In this document: positions 25,301 through 40,300 of the stretch, piece after piece
How the letters are laid out: the number at the start of each line of letters is the position of its first letter
Numbering within the stretch: position 1 is the stretch's first letter
Assembly (NCBI GenBank): GCA_030998225.1
Contig: JAPYXD010000678.1
Coordinates: 186,001 to 250,000, forward strand
Length of the DNA stretch: 64,000 nt
Source of the DNA: Diplolepis rosae
Taxonomy: Eukaryota > Arthropoda > Insecta > Hymenoptera > Diplolepididae
Reading direction: 5' to 3'
Notes under the pieces: model-generated
The model's input: the letters and a program-made list of their open reading frames with translations, nothing else
The model's database searches: none
Told to the model about the DNA's origin: nothing
Made by a program: the position numbers and the translations under genes

Positions 25301-28300
25301 GATAATCTACTTTCTTCGTGTAAATTGTAACGACAGTCTCACTAACGAGGAAAGACGCCAGCGAAAGTGTCGCACAAATACCCAACGTGATCTTATTTGC
25401 AGGGCGCCAGGTACTGATCTGTAGTACCGAATGAAATTAATTTTCCAACTCTAAATTTATTTCCAACAGTTCCGATCTCTAATCAATTCTTAATAAATCA
25501 TAATTGCTTAATAATATTCTAGTATTCCCGGTTAAGTCGGTAGAGGGGAACGTGGGGGTGAACACTTGGATAGGTCGAACACAAACAATAGAAATTTTGA
25601 AATGAATAATACACTTATAGAATTGATATTGATAAAATAACATAAATCTAATTTATTGATAAAATATTCATCAGAATAACATCAGTTGCTTCTTTACAGC
25701 AATTACGCATCACAATATCCAAACTTACTTAAATAGGAAAAATTTAGTAACTACTATTCTAACCAAACCTAACCTTAATTGACATAATGACGTTATGAGA
25801 ATAATATGTGATGGAAGTTGACAAACTCGACTTCTCTTTATCACACGGCAAGATCTTTGAATGCTTAAAACTAATTTTTTCTAATTTTATATTCACTCAA
25901 ATTTTCCAAAATATTACTTAAAGATACGGCATTAACAATTTAGAACTTCTATTTATTTACTGAAACTCATTTCTGACTTTGTCTTCACTTTCAGCTGAAG
26001 GCATAAGGTCAACAGAACATCAACAACATCTACATTCAAACTCAAATCTCCAGTACCTACTCTAAACTACCTTTACTCTATAATTTTAATGTACTGAATT
26101 TCAAATTTACACTCCTAATCTCTACTCTAACTCAAATTTCAATTCTTTACATAAATCTAACTTTACTTTATATTCCAATGTTATGATTTACTGGCTAGCA
26201 TTCCCTATCGCTAACCTATAACATGGCCGCCCTTAGCGTGCTTTCCTGTATGTCGAGAGAGAGGACGTGATCGGGCGCCTTCCTGGGTTCCAGACACTCC
26301 GCCGCGAGTCTTTCCTCTGGCTTCCTTGGCTGCTTTTCCAGCTAACAATAATACGGCACCGATTCCTTCCCTGATTTCCTCTCACAAAGGTACTCAAATC
26401 CTCGTACAAACTTTTACTGTAGTTGATAGCTTGCTGCCCGGACGAGTTCTGCTGTTCCTTCGTTCCTTCTTCTTTCACTACTTGTTCATTCCACCGACAG
26501 GTGGCGTCCATGTCGCTGCAGACGAGCAATTTGTCCAGGAGGTAGCGTACCCATGCGGCTACTCTGGGAACTAGCCTAGCAGCTGTCAGTGTTGACAGTA
26601 TGTCTACCGCGAAGTCCCACTTCGATTGACTTGATATTGTCGATCGATATTTCGTTTATTTGCCATCGTGTGGTTGCAATTTCGGACAGTGACTCTCGGT
26701 TTCGTGCCGGCAGTGAAACAGTGGTGAATGAGTGTTCTTGAATATGTAGTGTTAGGTAGGTAGTGTTTACCTACCCTCCTGAAACCAGCTGTCATCGAGT
26801 GAATTCTCGTTGTCACCCGGAGCCAGGACAAACGCCGAATCGCACTCCTCAACCCTTTTCATGCTGTGCACATCTCGTAACAACTACTTCAAGGTATATA
26901 CATTTCAGTTCTAATCTTTGTCTAACAAATTCTATTAATGTCATCTAACTCGTAACCTAACTAAGATAGCAATACTTATATAATAACATAATGCTAGATT
27001 TATAACAAATATTGTATATTTAATAATTAGTGAGTCCCTTCCGGCCAGCATGCTGTTCACTTTATTTCATTAATCTTTGTTTCTTTTCAGGATCAGGAGG
27101 GAGCAGGGATCACGGCGTGATCGTCACGTCACAAAATATACTACCTACAATGTTGTAGTATTACACAAAAATTGTGTATATGCAAGCAACTGTAAAATTA
27201 CATTGTTAAACCAAACAGTTCTTTTTAGAACTATATATATATACGATCTTCAAACCAAGAGTTCTTTTAAGAACTACTTACATCCACTCTGGTTCGAAAC
27301 AGCCCTCAAACCTTACGACCTTAAAGGTCCTCAAGAGGTACGCCTTATCCCAAAGGCCCTCACGAGGCACACCTTATAGGCACAGGTTGGATGGCCCTTA
27401 ACTCGTCGGCGCTACTTGGAAAAGTGCCGGCTCCTGGAGGAGACGAAGAAGAACGCCTCCACCCACGAGAGGAAGACGCTACCAGTGGCCTGCCCGACTT
27501 CGACTACTACTCCGAAGACCCAGAATCCAGTTTCCAAATAGGTGCCACGTGAGGATACCGCCGGGCATAAAGAGCCACCCACGACGCCTGTCACTCAGCG
27601 TCCACCGCCGCCACCATCCAGCGAACATCCTCGGTACCTGCTACGCCTGCGACGCCGGACGAACGCCCGGTACTCCAAGGCCCGGCGCACGCTAACTTTC
27701 AGCGAGGATCTTCAGAAGCTCGCCTATCCGGCGAATCTAGAGGGACGACAACCCATCGTTCGATCACGCAGTGAAAGGAACTTTATCGTAAAAAGGTTCC
27801 TGGCGGGTCTACAAACACCTTCACCACTTGACTCCCCTAACACTACCTGTCCTAACCTCTCATTCTACCTCCAAGATTAACTCCCCCCCCCCCCCCTCTG
27901 CTATATCATCTCCTTCCCTACACCAACGACTTCCTTTTCCCTCCAACGGATTCGCGTTTCTGAACGCCGCAATCCTGGTGGATCGAGTAGCTAGGCAAGC
28001 GGTCCCGGTTCACGAGGCGCGGGTCCCGATCGAGGGTCTACCTTCCCCTGGAGTCTATCACACTCCATCGGTCGCCGCCCAGGTCCCTGTCCTTGTCTCA
28101 CTAGCTCTACCTCAGGCACTACCACCCACTTTCTCACCATCATAGAAATGTGGATGGTATCAATTGGGTCCACGGAAGGGACCTCTGGAAAGCTCCACTG
28201 CATCAAGTCAGCCCTGAGCCAGAGCCGCAGCCTCTGCAAGGACCTTCACACAATCACGAGGTCGGCGAGGAGCCGCCTCCCTGCAATGATCACCTCTCTA

Positions 28301-31300
28301 CCTCAGACAAAGAGGAGGACTTACTACCTGCTACGTCCGTAGCCAACCGTATCAGCGAACAGCCGTACACTCTACCGCTCGACCGAGCGCCAAGTTGAGG
28401 GCATCCTTGCACCAGGACCTCGAAAGAGGGTACCCAGTATTCAGATGACGCCAGGGGGCGTTATAGGTTTCGCGGGAGACGAGTTCAAATCGATTCACGT
28501 CTTACGTGGTATTTGTACATATTATTTGTAAATGTACAGTCCACTATTAATATACGTGGTATATATAATTTTGCAAGGACAATGTGCTTCTACGAAAGAT
28601 GCTGTAACAATACGTAAAACGATTTGTGGAAATATATTACGATTGTAAATGCACAATATTAATTCTTGGAGATTATTTAATGAAGATGCCGAACTTTTCC
28701 TACTCGCGAGACCGACGTTAAATTGTGGAGAAAACATTATGTTTTTTTAGTTTTTCAACACTAAAAAAAAATTATTGTAGCAGCTGCGATACTTTGAAAC
28801 TCAAAATGTACCGCAAAATCATAATAGGAATAATTTAAGTGTTTTCTATGCTCCTCTTTTTCATATTATTACAAGGTTAGCGAAAGCGAAGTGAATGATC
28901 AGCGAATTCGTTGACCGTTCACTTGACCGGGTTCGCTAGGGAAGGACTGGTACATTATTAAGAATATTAAATAAATTTATATGTATCAAGCTTTCTTAGG
29001 ATTTTTTCTGATTAAACCCTTATGTTTAAAACATGATTCAACATCTCGTTATGTTTAAGGTTATTGGAACCACATCCAAATACATACACATATTCAAAGC
29101 GACTAGCAGAGAAATTGGTCGCAGATGCATATACTGATTTACCTTGTGCAATTGCAAGACCATCCATCGGTAAGTTTTTCATATAATCATTCGATTCTTT
29201 TTAGATAATACTAAGTTATTATATATTAAGGTATGTAGTTCTACATCTAAAATATTACAGATTAACATATTGGGTTATTTGGTTTAATATATTAGATATT
29301 GCGAACAAACATCTATTTTTCAATATCTGCAGACATATTCTGTTATAATATCTGAATGGCGGTCCCATAGTTAAATCGAAAATATATTACCTTCTAATAT
29401 CAAGATTTTGCGATTTATTATTATATCTATTTCTCTCAGCGTAGGAGGGATTTAGTTTTTTTCACGTGATAATATTAAGGTGTCTCACACATTGAAAGCA
29501 GAATTTCTAAAATTCGTGTGCATGTGCGCTGTGATCCCTTTCTTTTTCTCATAGATAGACACCATCTACATTTATTTTCCACTTCTTTATGCCCACCTCC
29601 TATGATACGCTTATCCCATTCTTTCTGTGAGAGAGAAAAGGATCACGGCGCACATGCGCCCAAATGTGATAAAATTTACTTTCAGTGTTACAGATAAAGA
29701 GACTAAATATGAGAAGACCAATCTCTTATGACCTAACTTGACAAAACACGAGTTGAAATTTCGCCAAGCACATAGTTTAAAAACTTCTTGTTGAGAGCAT
29801 GTGTGTGATTAGTGAATTATTAACGATAAAAAACAAAATAAAGAAATAACCAAGCCACATATGCGTGATCGAGATTGAATTAATTCTCTACGATTAGAAT
29901 GTACTAGGTAGAAAATAGTACAATATATGTACTATACTTGGAGATTATAAATATCTTTTTAAAATATTCGATTAAAAACAATTAAAATGGATAGAACTCT
30001 CTAAGAGGAACATCCCCACGAACCAAATCATCCTGCAAATCTTCAAATACTGGTGAGTTGGGTCCGTTAAAATGTTAGTGCTGTTTGCTCGACCTTGATG
30101 ACAGCTCTAAGGATTTCCTGTATCCTGCTAATGCTCTGAACGGGGTCAAGCGATTTGTAGAACGCTTTAAATGAGGGTCACTTCTTCTGTCTAAAGAATC
30201 GCTTGACTTCCGCATCCTTCATTTTAAACTGAAACTTATTCTCCAAGGACTGATCTAGACAGTAAATCTTACAATTATCACTTCTCTCCCTAATCTTTCT
30301 GTCATACTCTTAAATCCACCAAAAAGGCTGCGGCTTCCTCCTTTTTGCCGTCACATCCACCCTAGTTCCACCAATGCGAGAAAAAAGTTGTCACAAACCA
30401 CAGATGGGGAATATTGGACTCAAGTTTGGGTGCAAGGAGGGGAGCTTCCCCTCGATCAGATCGTGAAACCCATGGCAGTGTATCTCCTTAGTATGTAATG
30501 GTTCGATGCTGTGTTCCTGCCGAAAAACTCCACTAAAGAACAACTATCCATCGCCGAGGTCTCAACACAACTACAATAAACAAACTATTTTCAAAAAGTC
30601 AGTAACATTATAATTATATGACTATTTTTCATATTTCAACATAAATAATTTCAACTATCAACAGATAGTTAAATCAAAATCAACCTCAAATGCCAGTGAA
30701 AAGAATAATGAAATTTTGATCTGTAATCAATAAAATATTTTTAGATGCCAATCTAAACATTTCGCAAGGCTATATGTAGAAATCCATGAATGCATTTCAC
30801 CATGATCCTATCATCTGTAAAAGACATATGACTGAATAGGTTAAATGGAAGTTCAGAGCATAATAAGAAAATACTATTATTGATATTAATCATCAATTTA
30901 AAATATTGGGTGGGAAACTAAGATCCCGCTGTTTGTCAATAGATAGCTCCAGCAGTAAGTGCTGGACGATTTTTGGCGTCATATACTTTTGGTTGTGTGA
31001 AAATGGCTGATTTTGTGCCAAATAATCGTAATTTGCGGGAAGTGTTAATTTTCTTCTTTGATTGGTTCCGTCGCTTCAAGAACGGTGATTTCGATGTTGA
31101 CGACCGTCCACGTTAAGTGAGGCCAAAAACCTTCGAAGACGCTGATGTTATATATTATGAGCTGTTGAAACCGAACGAAACCATCACTGGGGAACGGTAT
31201 CGAACGCAATTGATACGTTTGAGCTGAGCACTGCGTGAAAAACGACCACAATACGAGCAGAGTCACGAAAAAGTGCTTCTACAGCGTGACAACGCTCGGC

Positions 31301-34300
31301 CTTACGTTCCGAAACCCGTTAAAACTTACCTGGAAGCGATCAAATGGGAAGTCCTGCCTCACCCGCCGTATTCCTCAGATATTGCGCCGTCCAATTATTA
31401 CTTGTTCCGGTCAATGGCACATGATCTGGCTGATCAGCAGTTTTGCTCATATGAAGACATCGAAAAATGGCTTGATTCGTGGATAGCCTCAAAAGATGAA
31501 CACCTTCGCCGTAACGGTATTCGAGCTCTACTAGAAAGATGGGCAAAAGTTGTAGCTAACGTTGGGCAGTACTTTGAATGATTCATTTGTAACCATTTTT
31601 TCAAAATAAAGTTGCATTTTCATTAAAAAAAACAGCGGGAACTTAGTTGCGCACCTAATAATAATGCATTATTTTTAAGATTATATGTAGGTTCAAATCT
31701 CCGTAATGTAGGAAACTTTTATTTCCCATTTAATCATTAGGAATTCGATGCGTATTATACAGGGTGAGGCACATAAAGTGTTACAGAGGGATACCACTCA
31801 AACTATTCATCATATCAAAAAATTGTTTTAGACAAAATTTTTAGTGTTCGAGAAGGCCGTCATACTTGATCGCCCTATTTTTTATCGGTGGAGGCGCTAA
31901 AGCTACATCAAGGTCAACTCCACTTTTTTAAATGGAACCATGTATTTTTTTTCCATGACATTATTACCGATTTTAAGACGAATTCATCGACCTACAACAC
32001 AAGGTCATTCTAGTCACGCAAAGTATGAAAATAGTGGAAAAATCATTTTCATTTCTTACGATACCCATGATGATACATATCGATAGGGTATTGCTGACAT
32101 GGGCAGAAAGTAAGCATTTTCTGTTGACATATCAGTTAGTCACACATTACCTTCTAATGTGAGTACATCGGAACGCGAAAATGTGCGATTTTCAAGAATA
32201 TTTTGATATGTTGATGATGCTGGGGAAATGCCGTAAGCATTACAGAAACGCCCAAGATTTGTATGCGGCTCGTTATCCGGTTAAGCAACAAAAATCGCCC
32301 ATTGTCAATTATTAATGAAAATAATGCGGCTGCTATCTTAGCTTTTCCTGCACTAAATCCACATGCGAGCAGCAGGCAAATGGAAAAAAAGAGTGGAATT
32401 AGTCAGTGATCTGTATTAAGAATCTTGCATCAACACAAGTTCCATCCGATCGTATGTCATTACATCAGGATTTGTACGGCAATGATATCCTAAAACGCGT
32501 CAATTTCTGTGATTGAATTCGTAGAAAAATGCGCACAGGTGTCTCATTTTTGAGTCATATGCTTTTTTCTGATGAAACTAATTTCGCAAATAGGGGAAAT
32601 GTGAATAAGCATAATATGCATTATTGGGCAAATGAGAATCCTCGATGGATGAGAACTGTACCATTTCAACATCCGTGGTCCGTTAATTGTAGGCGCGGCA
32701 TTGTCGGCGATCACGTAATTGGTCCATATTTTTTTGAAGGTCGGTTGACTGGGCAAGTTTTCGCAAACTTTCTGCAAAACGTACTGCCTCAATGAATGGA
32801 AGACGTGCCCTTGCATGTTCGCATGAACATGTGGATGCAACACAACGGTGCACCATCCCATTATGCTCTGTGTTCAAGACAAGTGATGAATGAGATTTCT
32901 GACAAAAAGTGGATAGGACGAGGCGGCCCTGTAGCTTGGCCGTCTCGTTCATCAGATCTAACACCGCCAGATTTTATCTGAATCCGTTATTCTACGCCTA
33001 ACAACCTCAAATTCCTTGCCGACTCACTGTCATGTTATAGCTTTTTATTTTTGCAGTAACTCCAGCTTGGATGGAACCCTTACCAGGATGGGTTGACAAT
33101 TTAAACGGTCCTGTAGGATTAATAGTAGGTGCGGGAAAAGGAGTGATCAGGTCAATGCACTGTAATGCGAACTATCACGCAGAAGTAATTCCAGTTGATT
33201 TGGCAATTAATGCTTTGATTGCAATTGCATTTAAAATCGGGACATCAGTGGAAAAGTAAGAAAATTTCCACATTTACTCAAAAAAGTTATTAAACTTATT
33301 CAAAATGTGAACTTAATTCAATGCTATTTTAATTAACTTTCAGGTCCAAAAACATACCCGTATATAATATAACTCAAAGTGGCGTTATGCCAATTACGTG
33401 GGGTGAAGTATTGGAGAAAGGTAAAAAAGTTGCCTACAACTATCCGTTCGAAAGCGCTATTTGGTATCCAGACGGTGACATTCGCAGCAGCAAATTCATC
33501 CATAATCTCTTTGTACTCTTCTTTCACATTATCCCGGCATATCTGATTGACATTCTGATGCTGGTTTTTAGACAAAAGAGATTGTACGTACTTTTATTTT
33601 GTTAAATCATTATGGTTTGGCCTTTTTTACATAAAAATAACTTTTTAGACTGCTAAAAATTTGTTTGGATGGAGGGGAAGTCCCATGAAAGCATAAAACA
33701 AAGAGTCATTATAGAAAAAGAGAGCGATTAATCAACCAACATATCTCTTTCACTGTTATAATTTTCTGCTTTACGCTTTTGGTTTTGTCAAAACACGGTG
33801 AAAAAAAATTAGCTGCAACAGCTAAGGCTTATCTGACACAGCTAATTTCAACTTTATTTTTTCGGAAAACTAATGCTTCAGCTCAAGGAGCTATGAAGAT
33901 TAGCTGTCACACATCAGCTGTCACATCTAATGCTCCTAGCTGTTACAACTAAAGGTCTTAGCTACTCCAGGTGATTGCCTTAGCTCTTGTTACAATCAAT
34001 ACTTTTAACTACTTTTTATAATTTTTACATTGATTCATTTATGAAAACTCCACTGCCTTGCACGAACTTACAAACTAACCGCTTACAACTAACACACTAA
34101 TGGCTCGACTATAATCGGTATGGCGCATAGAATATGTTGATTGGTATATATATTACAAACAAAATTTTGACGTTTTATCATAATTTTAATTCATGTTCGG
34201 TGTCAAAAAAACTCGATTATATTTTGCAATTATTCAATGAAAGACAAAAAAGCAAAATAAAATTTGAAAATAGTGAATTTGAAAAGTGCCTTCAATAACC

Positions 34301-37300
34301 GAAAAATTGCATAGTAGTATATTATATGCCTAGGCGCATAATGAGGGTTAATACGCGACGAGCGACAATGCTCGCAGGAGATCGAAGTAAAGCTTCGCTG
34401 AGGCAAAGCCGAAACGAAGCCGAGAAGAAGCCGAGGCGCGATCAGTCTTGCGAGCATTTTAAGCGAGTCTCGTAATTACCCGAATTGTGTGCATTGGCAC
34501 ATATTCTATTTTATGTGCCACCGGCGCGCAAACTCGTTTTTTCGCTACAGTTAACAGTAGCGCAATGTAGTACATTGCGCTGCAGAGGAATGAAATGTAA
34601 AAATTGAACTGCGCATGAGCCCATAGCCATGAAACGAAGCTCAATACTTCTTCTTATTCTTCTTCTTCTTCGTACAGCGTTAGCATCTTACAGGCAAAGC
34701 CTTGTACATTTGAACTGCGCATGCGTCTACTAAAATCCATTACTACTACACAAGATCGATAAAATCAAAATGGCCGGGACTAGTCGTACCATATCAAGTG
34801 TAATGACTAGCGCCGCAAATAACTACAATACTAGATTAGATTCGAGTGTACGCATAAAAACTCGTATACGCACCGGAGTCACATAAAATAGAATACGTGC
34901 CAATGCACACAATTCGGGAAATTACGAGACTCGTGACAATGCTCGCAGGACTGATCGCGCCTCACCTTCGTCTCGGCTTTGTCTCGGCTTCGTCTCGACT
35001 ATGCATCGGTTACACCTCGACTACGCCTTGGCTCCGATGTCCTGTGAGCATTGTCGCTCGTCACGCAATAACCCTCATTGTGCGCCCAGGCACGTAACAT
35101 ACTATTATGTGACTTCGGTGGGTATACGAGTTTTTATGCGTACACTCGAATCTAATCTAGTATTCATCATGATTCTCGTCCATTGCACTTGATATTTCGC
35201 GACTAGTTCCGGCCATTTTGATTTTCTCGATATTGTGTAGTAGCGTACTGTAATAGAGCATGCGCAGTTCAAATGTACAAGGCTTTGTCAGTACGGTGCC
35301 AACGCTGTACGAAGAAGAAGAAGAAGAAGATTACGCTCCGCTGTGTGGTTATAGGCACATTCGCAGTTCAATTTTTACATTACTTTTCTCTGTATCGTAA
35401 TACACAACATTACGATACTCTCAACTGTAGCGTAAAATCGAGTTCACGCGCCGGAGGCGCATAAAAGAAGTTACGCTCGAATATTTTGATCTGAGGCTCT
35501 TTACAGCCTCAGCTAAGAAACCTTAGCTAGATTGTCAAATGCAACTAAGGACTTGGATGCAGTGGCTAATGCTTTGCTACAACAGCTGAGTGTAATCAGG
35601 AAATTATCATTAGCTATTTCAACTAACGTAAAAGCACCAATAGCCGGACGTCTAATGAAATGGCATTCAATTTTTTGTATTAATCGTTCTAAATGTGATG
35701 CGGAATCAAGAATTGCCGTGATTATTTTGATGTATGTGTTCTCCCTACTATAACAAAAAGTCCAGAGTTGTGTTGAATCTGAATAATCCATTTTAATAAG
35801 TCTCTTTATTAAATAATGCTCTGGAGTTAATTGCCGGTCGGGAAAAGTGAATTGATCCAATAGCCGGACAGCGCTGCACCAATACTCGGACAAGAGAATA
35901 TTATAATTTGATTGATATGGATTTGATATTGTTTAAGCATAATAAACACTGGGAAATATTTACGGAAACATTTTTTAGGTCTACGCTTATAAAAAAAATA
36001 TTAAAAAGATTTTACAAATAGTATTCTTAATGAATTTCATTCTTTTGAGGTCTATTGAATAAGTTTAATTTATTTTGCCAATTTTTTTTCTATGAACTTT
36101 GCTTCACATTTACATAATAAAATATTTATTTAACACTTCTGCTTCTACGTTTTTTTACTGGTTTTTTGTTTTATTCTTCTTTCTTTCTTTTCAAACATTA
36201 TTTCTTTAAAAAATTATTCATTATTAAGCATAGTTTATCATTATTATTGAAAATTTCACTCTGAAATCCATATTTTCATTGTTCTTAACGTAAAATCAAC
36301 AAGGAAATAAACGTCAAATGTTAATTGAGGTTGGATTTCATATTTGACTAATTACAATATGTTTAAAGTAATTTTCCTAATATTTTATTAGATAGATATC
36401 TTCTATGAATTGAAAACAATCAAATACTTGTACTTAACACATTTCTTGAAAATATTAACAGCACTTTTTAAAATTCGCATTTTTTTTCGCAATAAACTTT
36501 TCGTCCGGCGACTAGAGCGAAAATAAAAGCAGTGCAATGTAACGCGGGACACGCGTTCGGTTATTAGGCAAAACGAATATTCATTGACCTAATAACCGGA
36601 TTTAAAATATTTAATTAAAGAAAAATGTTTTTGAATTTTGAAAAATAATATGGTTTATATAAAGCATTTGACTTTAGTGTAAAACGTATTAAAATGACAA
36701 ATGAAGGTAAATGTAAATGTTATTTGCTCAACAAAGACAACGCGTCAGTTAGTTTATGGAGCAGATTTCGCTACATTTCGACCAGCCTTGTGCTTCAGTA
36801 GAGAAATTTTTTTTTTCATGGCGAAGTTTTAATTTCTAATTCAACAAATTTTTTATTTTTTTAAAGTGTACGTTTCGTGGTTTGTATACAGTACACCAAA
36901 ATAGCGATAAGTGATTCATAAATCTCTAATTTTGAGAAAAATCCATGGCTCTGTTCAGCTATTGGGTACTGTCCGGATATTGGTGCTTTTACCTTAAGGG
37001 AATTTAGCTGTGACCCCTAATTCTTTGTTAAAATAATAGACAAAACACTTGTTGCCGTAGCCAATTACAGTTCAGCAAATGAGAATTTGCTATTCAAGTT
37101 GATAAATTATATTTTACTTTGTGAAGGCGAAATGGGTCACTTTAATCAAAAGTTCAGTAAGAAACCGAGCAAGGCTTATATTTAAAAAAATTAGAGGTTT
37201 ATCACTCTAATATACAAAATTTATTATGAATCTCATTCCATAACACCTTTTTCGATTTTTATTTAACGCTTGTTGAATAATCATTAACCGAAAATCATTT

Positions 37301-40300
37301 CGAAATACTGGATTAATCACTTTTCGCAAACATGATTGATTCCTTTGCACATAAAGTTGTAACAGTAAATAAATTTATATATTTTTTATCACAATTTTCT
37401 TTTTTTTTTCAATAACAGAATTTGAATAAATCGTGTATTGACCAATGAGGTAATGTATTTTCAGGAAAATCCTGTAAGAAGTTTTAAATTTTATGCTTCA
37501 GAGGTGTTTTTGATACCTATAATACAAATAAAATTTCAATCTTATTTAAGGTCATGCTTTACGCTTATTCAACTGTTTTAAACAGGACTGAAATTAATTC
37601 AATTTTTCATATTTCTTATCTTACTTGATAGATTAAAAAGAGTACACATTCAAGGATTTATATCGAGCATATAGCAATTGCGGAGATTTTTAAAAGAATT
37701 TGAAACTAATTTGTAATAAATGTATAAATTTTTTTATTTTATTTTTTAAACAGTCCCTAGGAATATAAAACCATCTACTAAGGCTTCAGTAATAAGGGAT
37801 CTATCCTTGAGAAATCTGTTTTAGCTTAAAATTAAAAAAAGTTTACAAAGATATGTACACTGCTCACATGAGAGATAAAACCGGAATAAAAACTAAACAT
37901 AAAAAAGCGCATAATTTCCCGGATATAATCTGAAAATTTTTTAATCCCATCCGGCTCTATGAGATCTTATCCAGCATTTTAAGCACGGTATTGGGTGTTT
38001 CACGTGTATTCTAGACTACAAAGCCTAAGCTTCTTGACGAATCTGTTTCCGAACATTCTAAGGTGGAAATTTAAAAGTAGCATGATACCAAGTTAGTACC
38101 GTTGGTAGACTTCCAGTACCGCTGGAAGACTTTCAGCGCCATCGGGGTACTGCCATAAAACTGGCAATAATACTGGCATAGTACTGATTTCGGCCCTAAT
38201 GATAATCAGACAGGGAGCTAGCAGGCAATACCTGGCTGGCGCTGGAGGTCGGTACTGCGCCAGTATCAAGCTTCATTACTGGCATCATGTTGATTTAAGC
38301 CCTAATGTTAACTCAGCTGGGAGATAACTGTCAGTACTCGGCTTGTACGCCAGAATTAGGCCGAAGTAGCCTCCTCGCCAAACTGTTCACCTCTGCTCTC
38401 CTTATCTCTCTCCAAGCCTTATTGATAAGCTGCTGCAACCTACCCGCCACCTTCCTCGTGTGTGTGCCATATTGGTTCCTTGTCGAGAACCAGAAGCCAA
38501 GGTACTTAAATTCTTTTACCTGCTCCAACACCTTCCCTGCAAATTTCCACGACGTTACCCCTTTTCTTCTTTTGCCACCTCTCCTAAAGGACATTACCTT
38601 CGTCTTCTCAGTACTCACCCCCATCGAGTTTCTTATTGACCATTTTTCCAACGTCTTCAGCAAACTTTGCAAACCATCTTCGTCCTCTGCCACAATCGCC
38701 AAATCATCAGCATACATCAGCGCGAAGATCTTTATTCCCTTACTCGCTGACCCTATACCTGTCCCTCCCTCTCTCTTTCTCCTCAATTCTTCCTCAAAAT
38801 CGTTTATGTATATGGCTCATTTCATGGGAGATTTACAGTCAACATTTTTTTCCTATTTTTTTGTTTCTAAATCTTTGTTGAAGTTTTTTCAAAATGCAGG
38901 CAAAATTTTGGAATGGAAAAATGAAAACTGTAGGTGTAATTAATTTATAAAATCTGTCCCGGGCGTTGCAACGAACGAGCTCGCACGCTGCATCTACGCT
39001 TAAGCTTGTTTAGGCATTCTCGGATTCGAAGCACGTGTGACAGTGAATGCAGTGACCGCTGTTTTAGTTTTCTGTGAATGTTCCTCAAATGTTCACCTAT
39101 TTCAAATTAATACAGAAATGCCAAGCTCTCGATTTAAACATGTCTGCTGCACTCCGTTTAATAAATAAAAATCATAGTGGAAAAAAGCAAAAAGAAAAAT
39201 TTGCGTCGCGTTTCGTCCTCGATACTTAAAAAATTGAAAATTTTCAAACCGGATGATGTTTCTTGTACACAACGCAGAATAGAAGCAAATGAAATGGAGA
39301 TGGAAGATTTTTGTTGTAAGTACATTCAAAGTTGTGCGTAGACTATTTCAAAACGAATCATTAGTTATAATGATGAATTGATGAGTGAAGTTTTACGATA
39401 AAATAATCTAAATTTTATTTTGCTTTTTTCCACTATGATTTTTTTTATTAAACGGATAGCAGCAGACATGTTTGAATCGAGAGCTTGGGATTTCTGTATT
39501 AATTTGAAATAGGTGAACACTTGAGGAACATTCACAGAAAACTTAAACAGCGGTCACTGCATTCACTGTCACACGTGCTTCGAGTCCGAGAATGCCTAAA
39601 CAAGCTTGAGCGTAGTTGCAGCGTGCGAGCTCGTTCGTTGCAACGCGCGGGACAGATTTTATTAATTAATTACACCTACAGTTTTCATTTTTCCATTCCA
39701 AAATTTTACCTGCATATTGAAAAAACTTCAACAAAGATTTAGAAACAAAAAAATCGGAAAATATTAGTTCCAAATTTAAAAAAAATTCAATTGTTTATAA
39801 AAATGTACTATATTGTTATTACAAAAAAAACAACGAAATGTGTGCTATAACTTTTTTGAAAGCTTGTACTCTTTCGCGCATTTCAAGTGCAAGGGTTACA
39901 TTTTATATTCAAAACTGCTTTTACAGTGAGCTGTTGAAAAAAAAAAAATTTTCCTGAGTGCCAAACTTAAAAACATTATATCTCGAAATTTTTAAGTATC
40001 ACATTGAAAAAAAAATACGTGTCGATTATTTTCGAAGTAAAAAGGCAAAAAGAAATGTTTCGTCGAAAAAAAAAATTTGACTGTAAATCTCCCATGAAAT
40101 GACCCATATATTAAGCAGTATAGGACTCAGCGGGCAGCCTTGCCTCACTCCTCTTGTTGTCCTAAATCCGTCCTTGCCATCTGTCGTTATCACCTCACAC
40201 CAAGTCGATCTATAAATCTCTTTTAACATATTTAGGAATCTTCCTTCAAGCCCGATATTCTGAATTTTCTTCCATAGGGTTTCCCTATTTACTTTATCGA

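Noticed and set aside
26233..26529. 98-codon - strand frame as a host gene
   Set aside because: No domain, no start context and no splice partner; kept only as part of the GC-richer segment.
38305..38943. Open + strand frame of 212 codons
   Set aside because: It is the antisense of the LINE RT segment with YADD and runs on into the foldback insertion; the - strand reading has the domain motifs.
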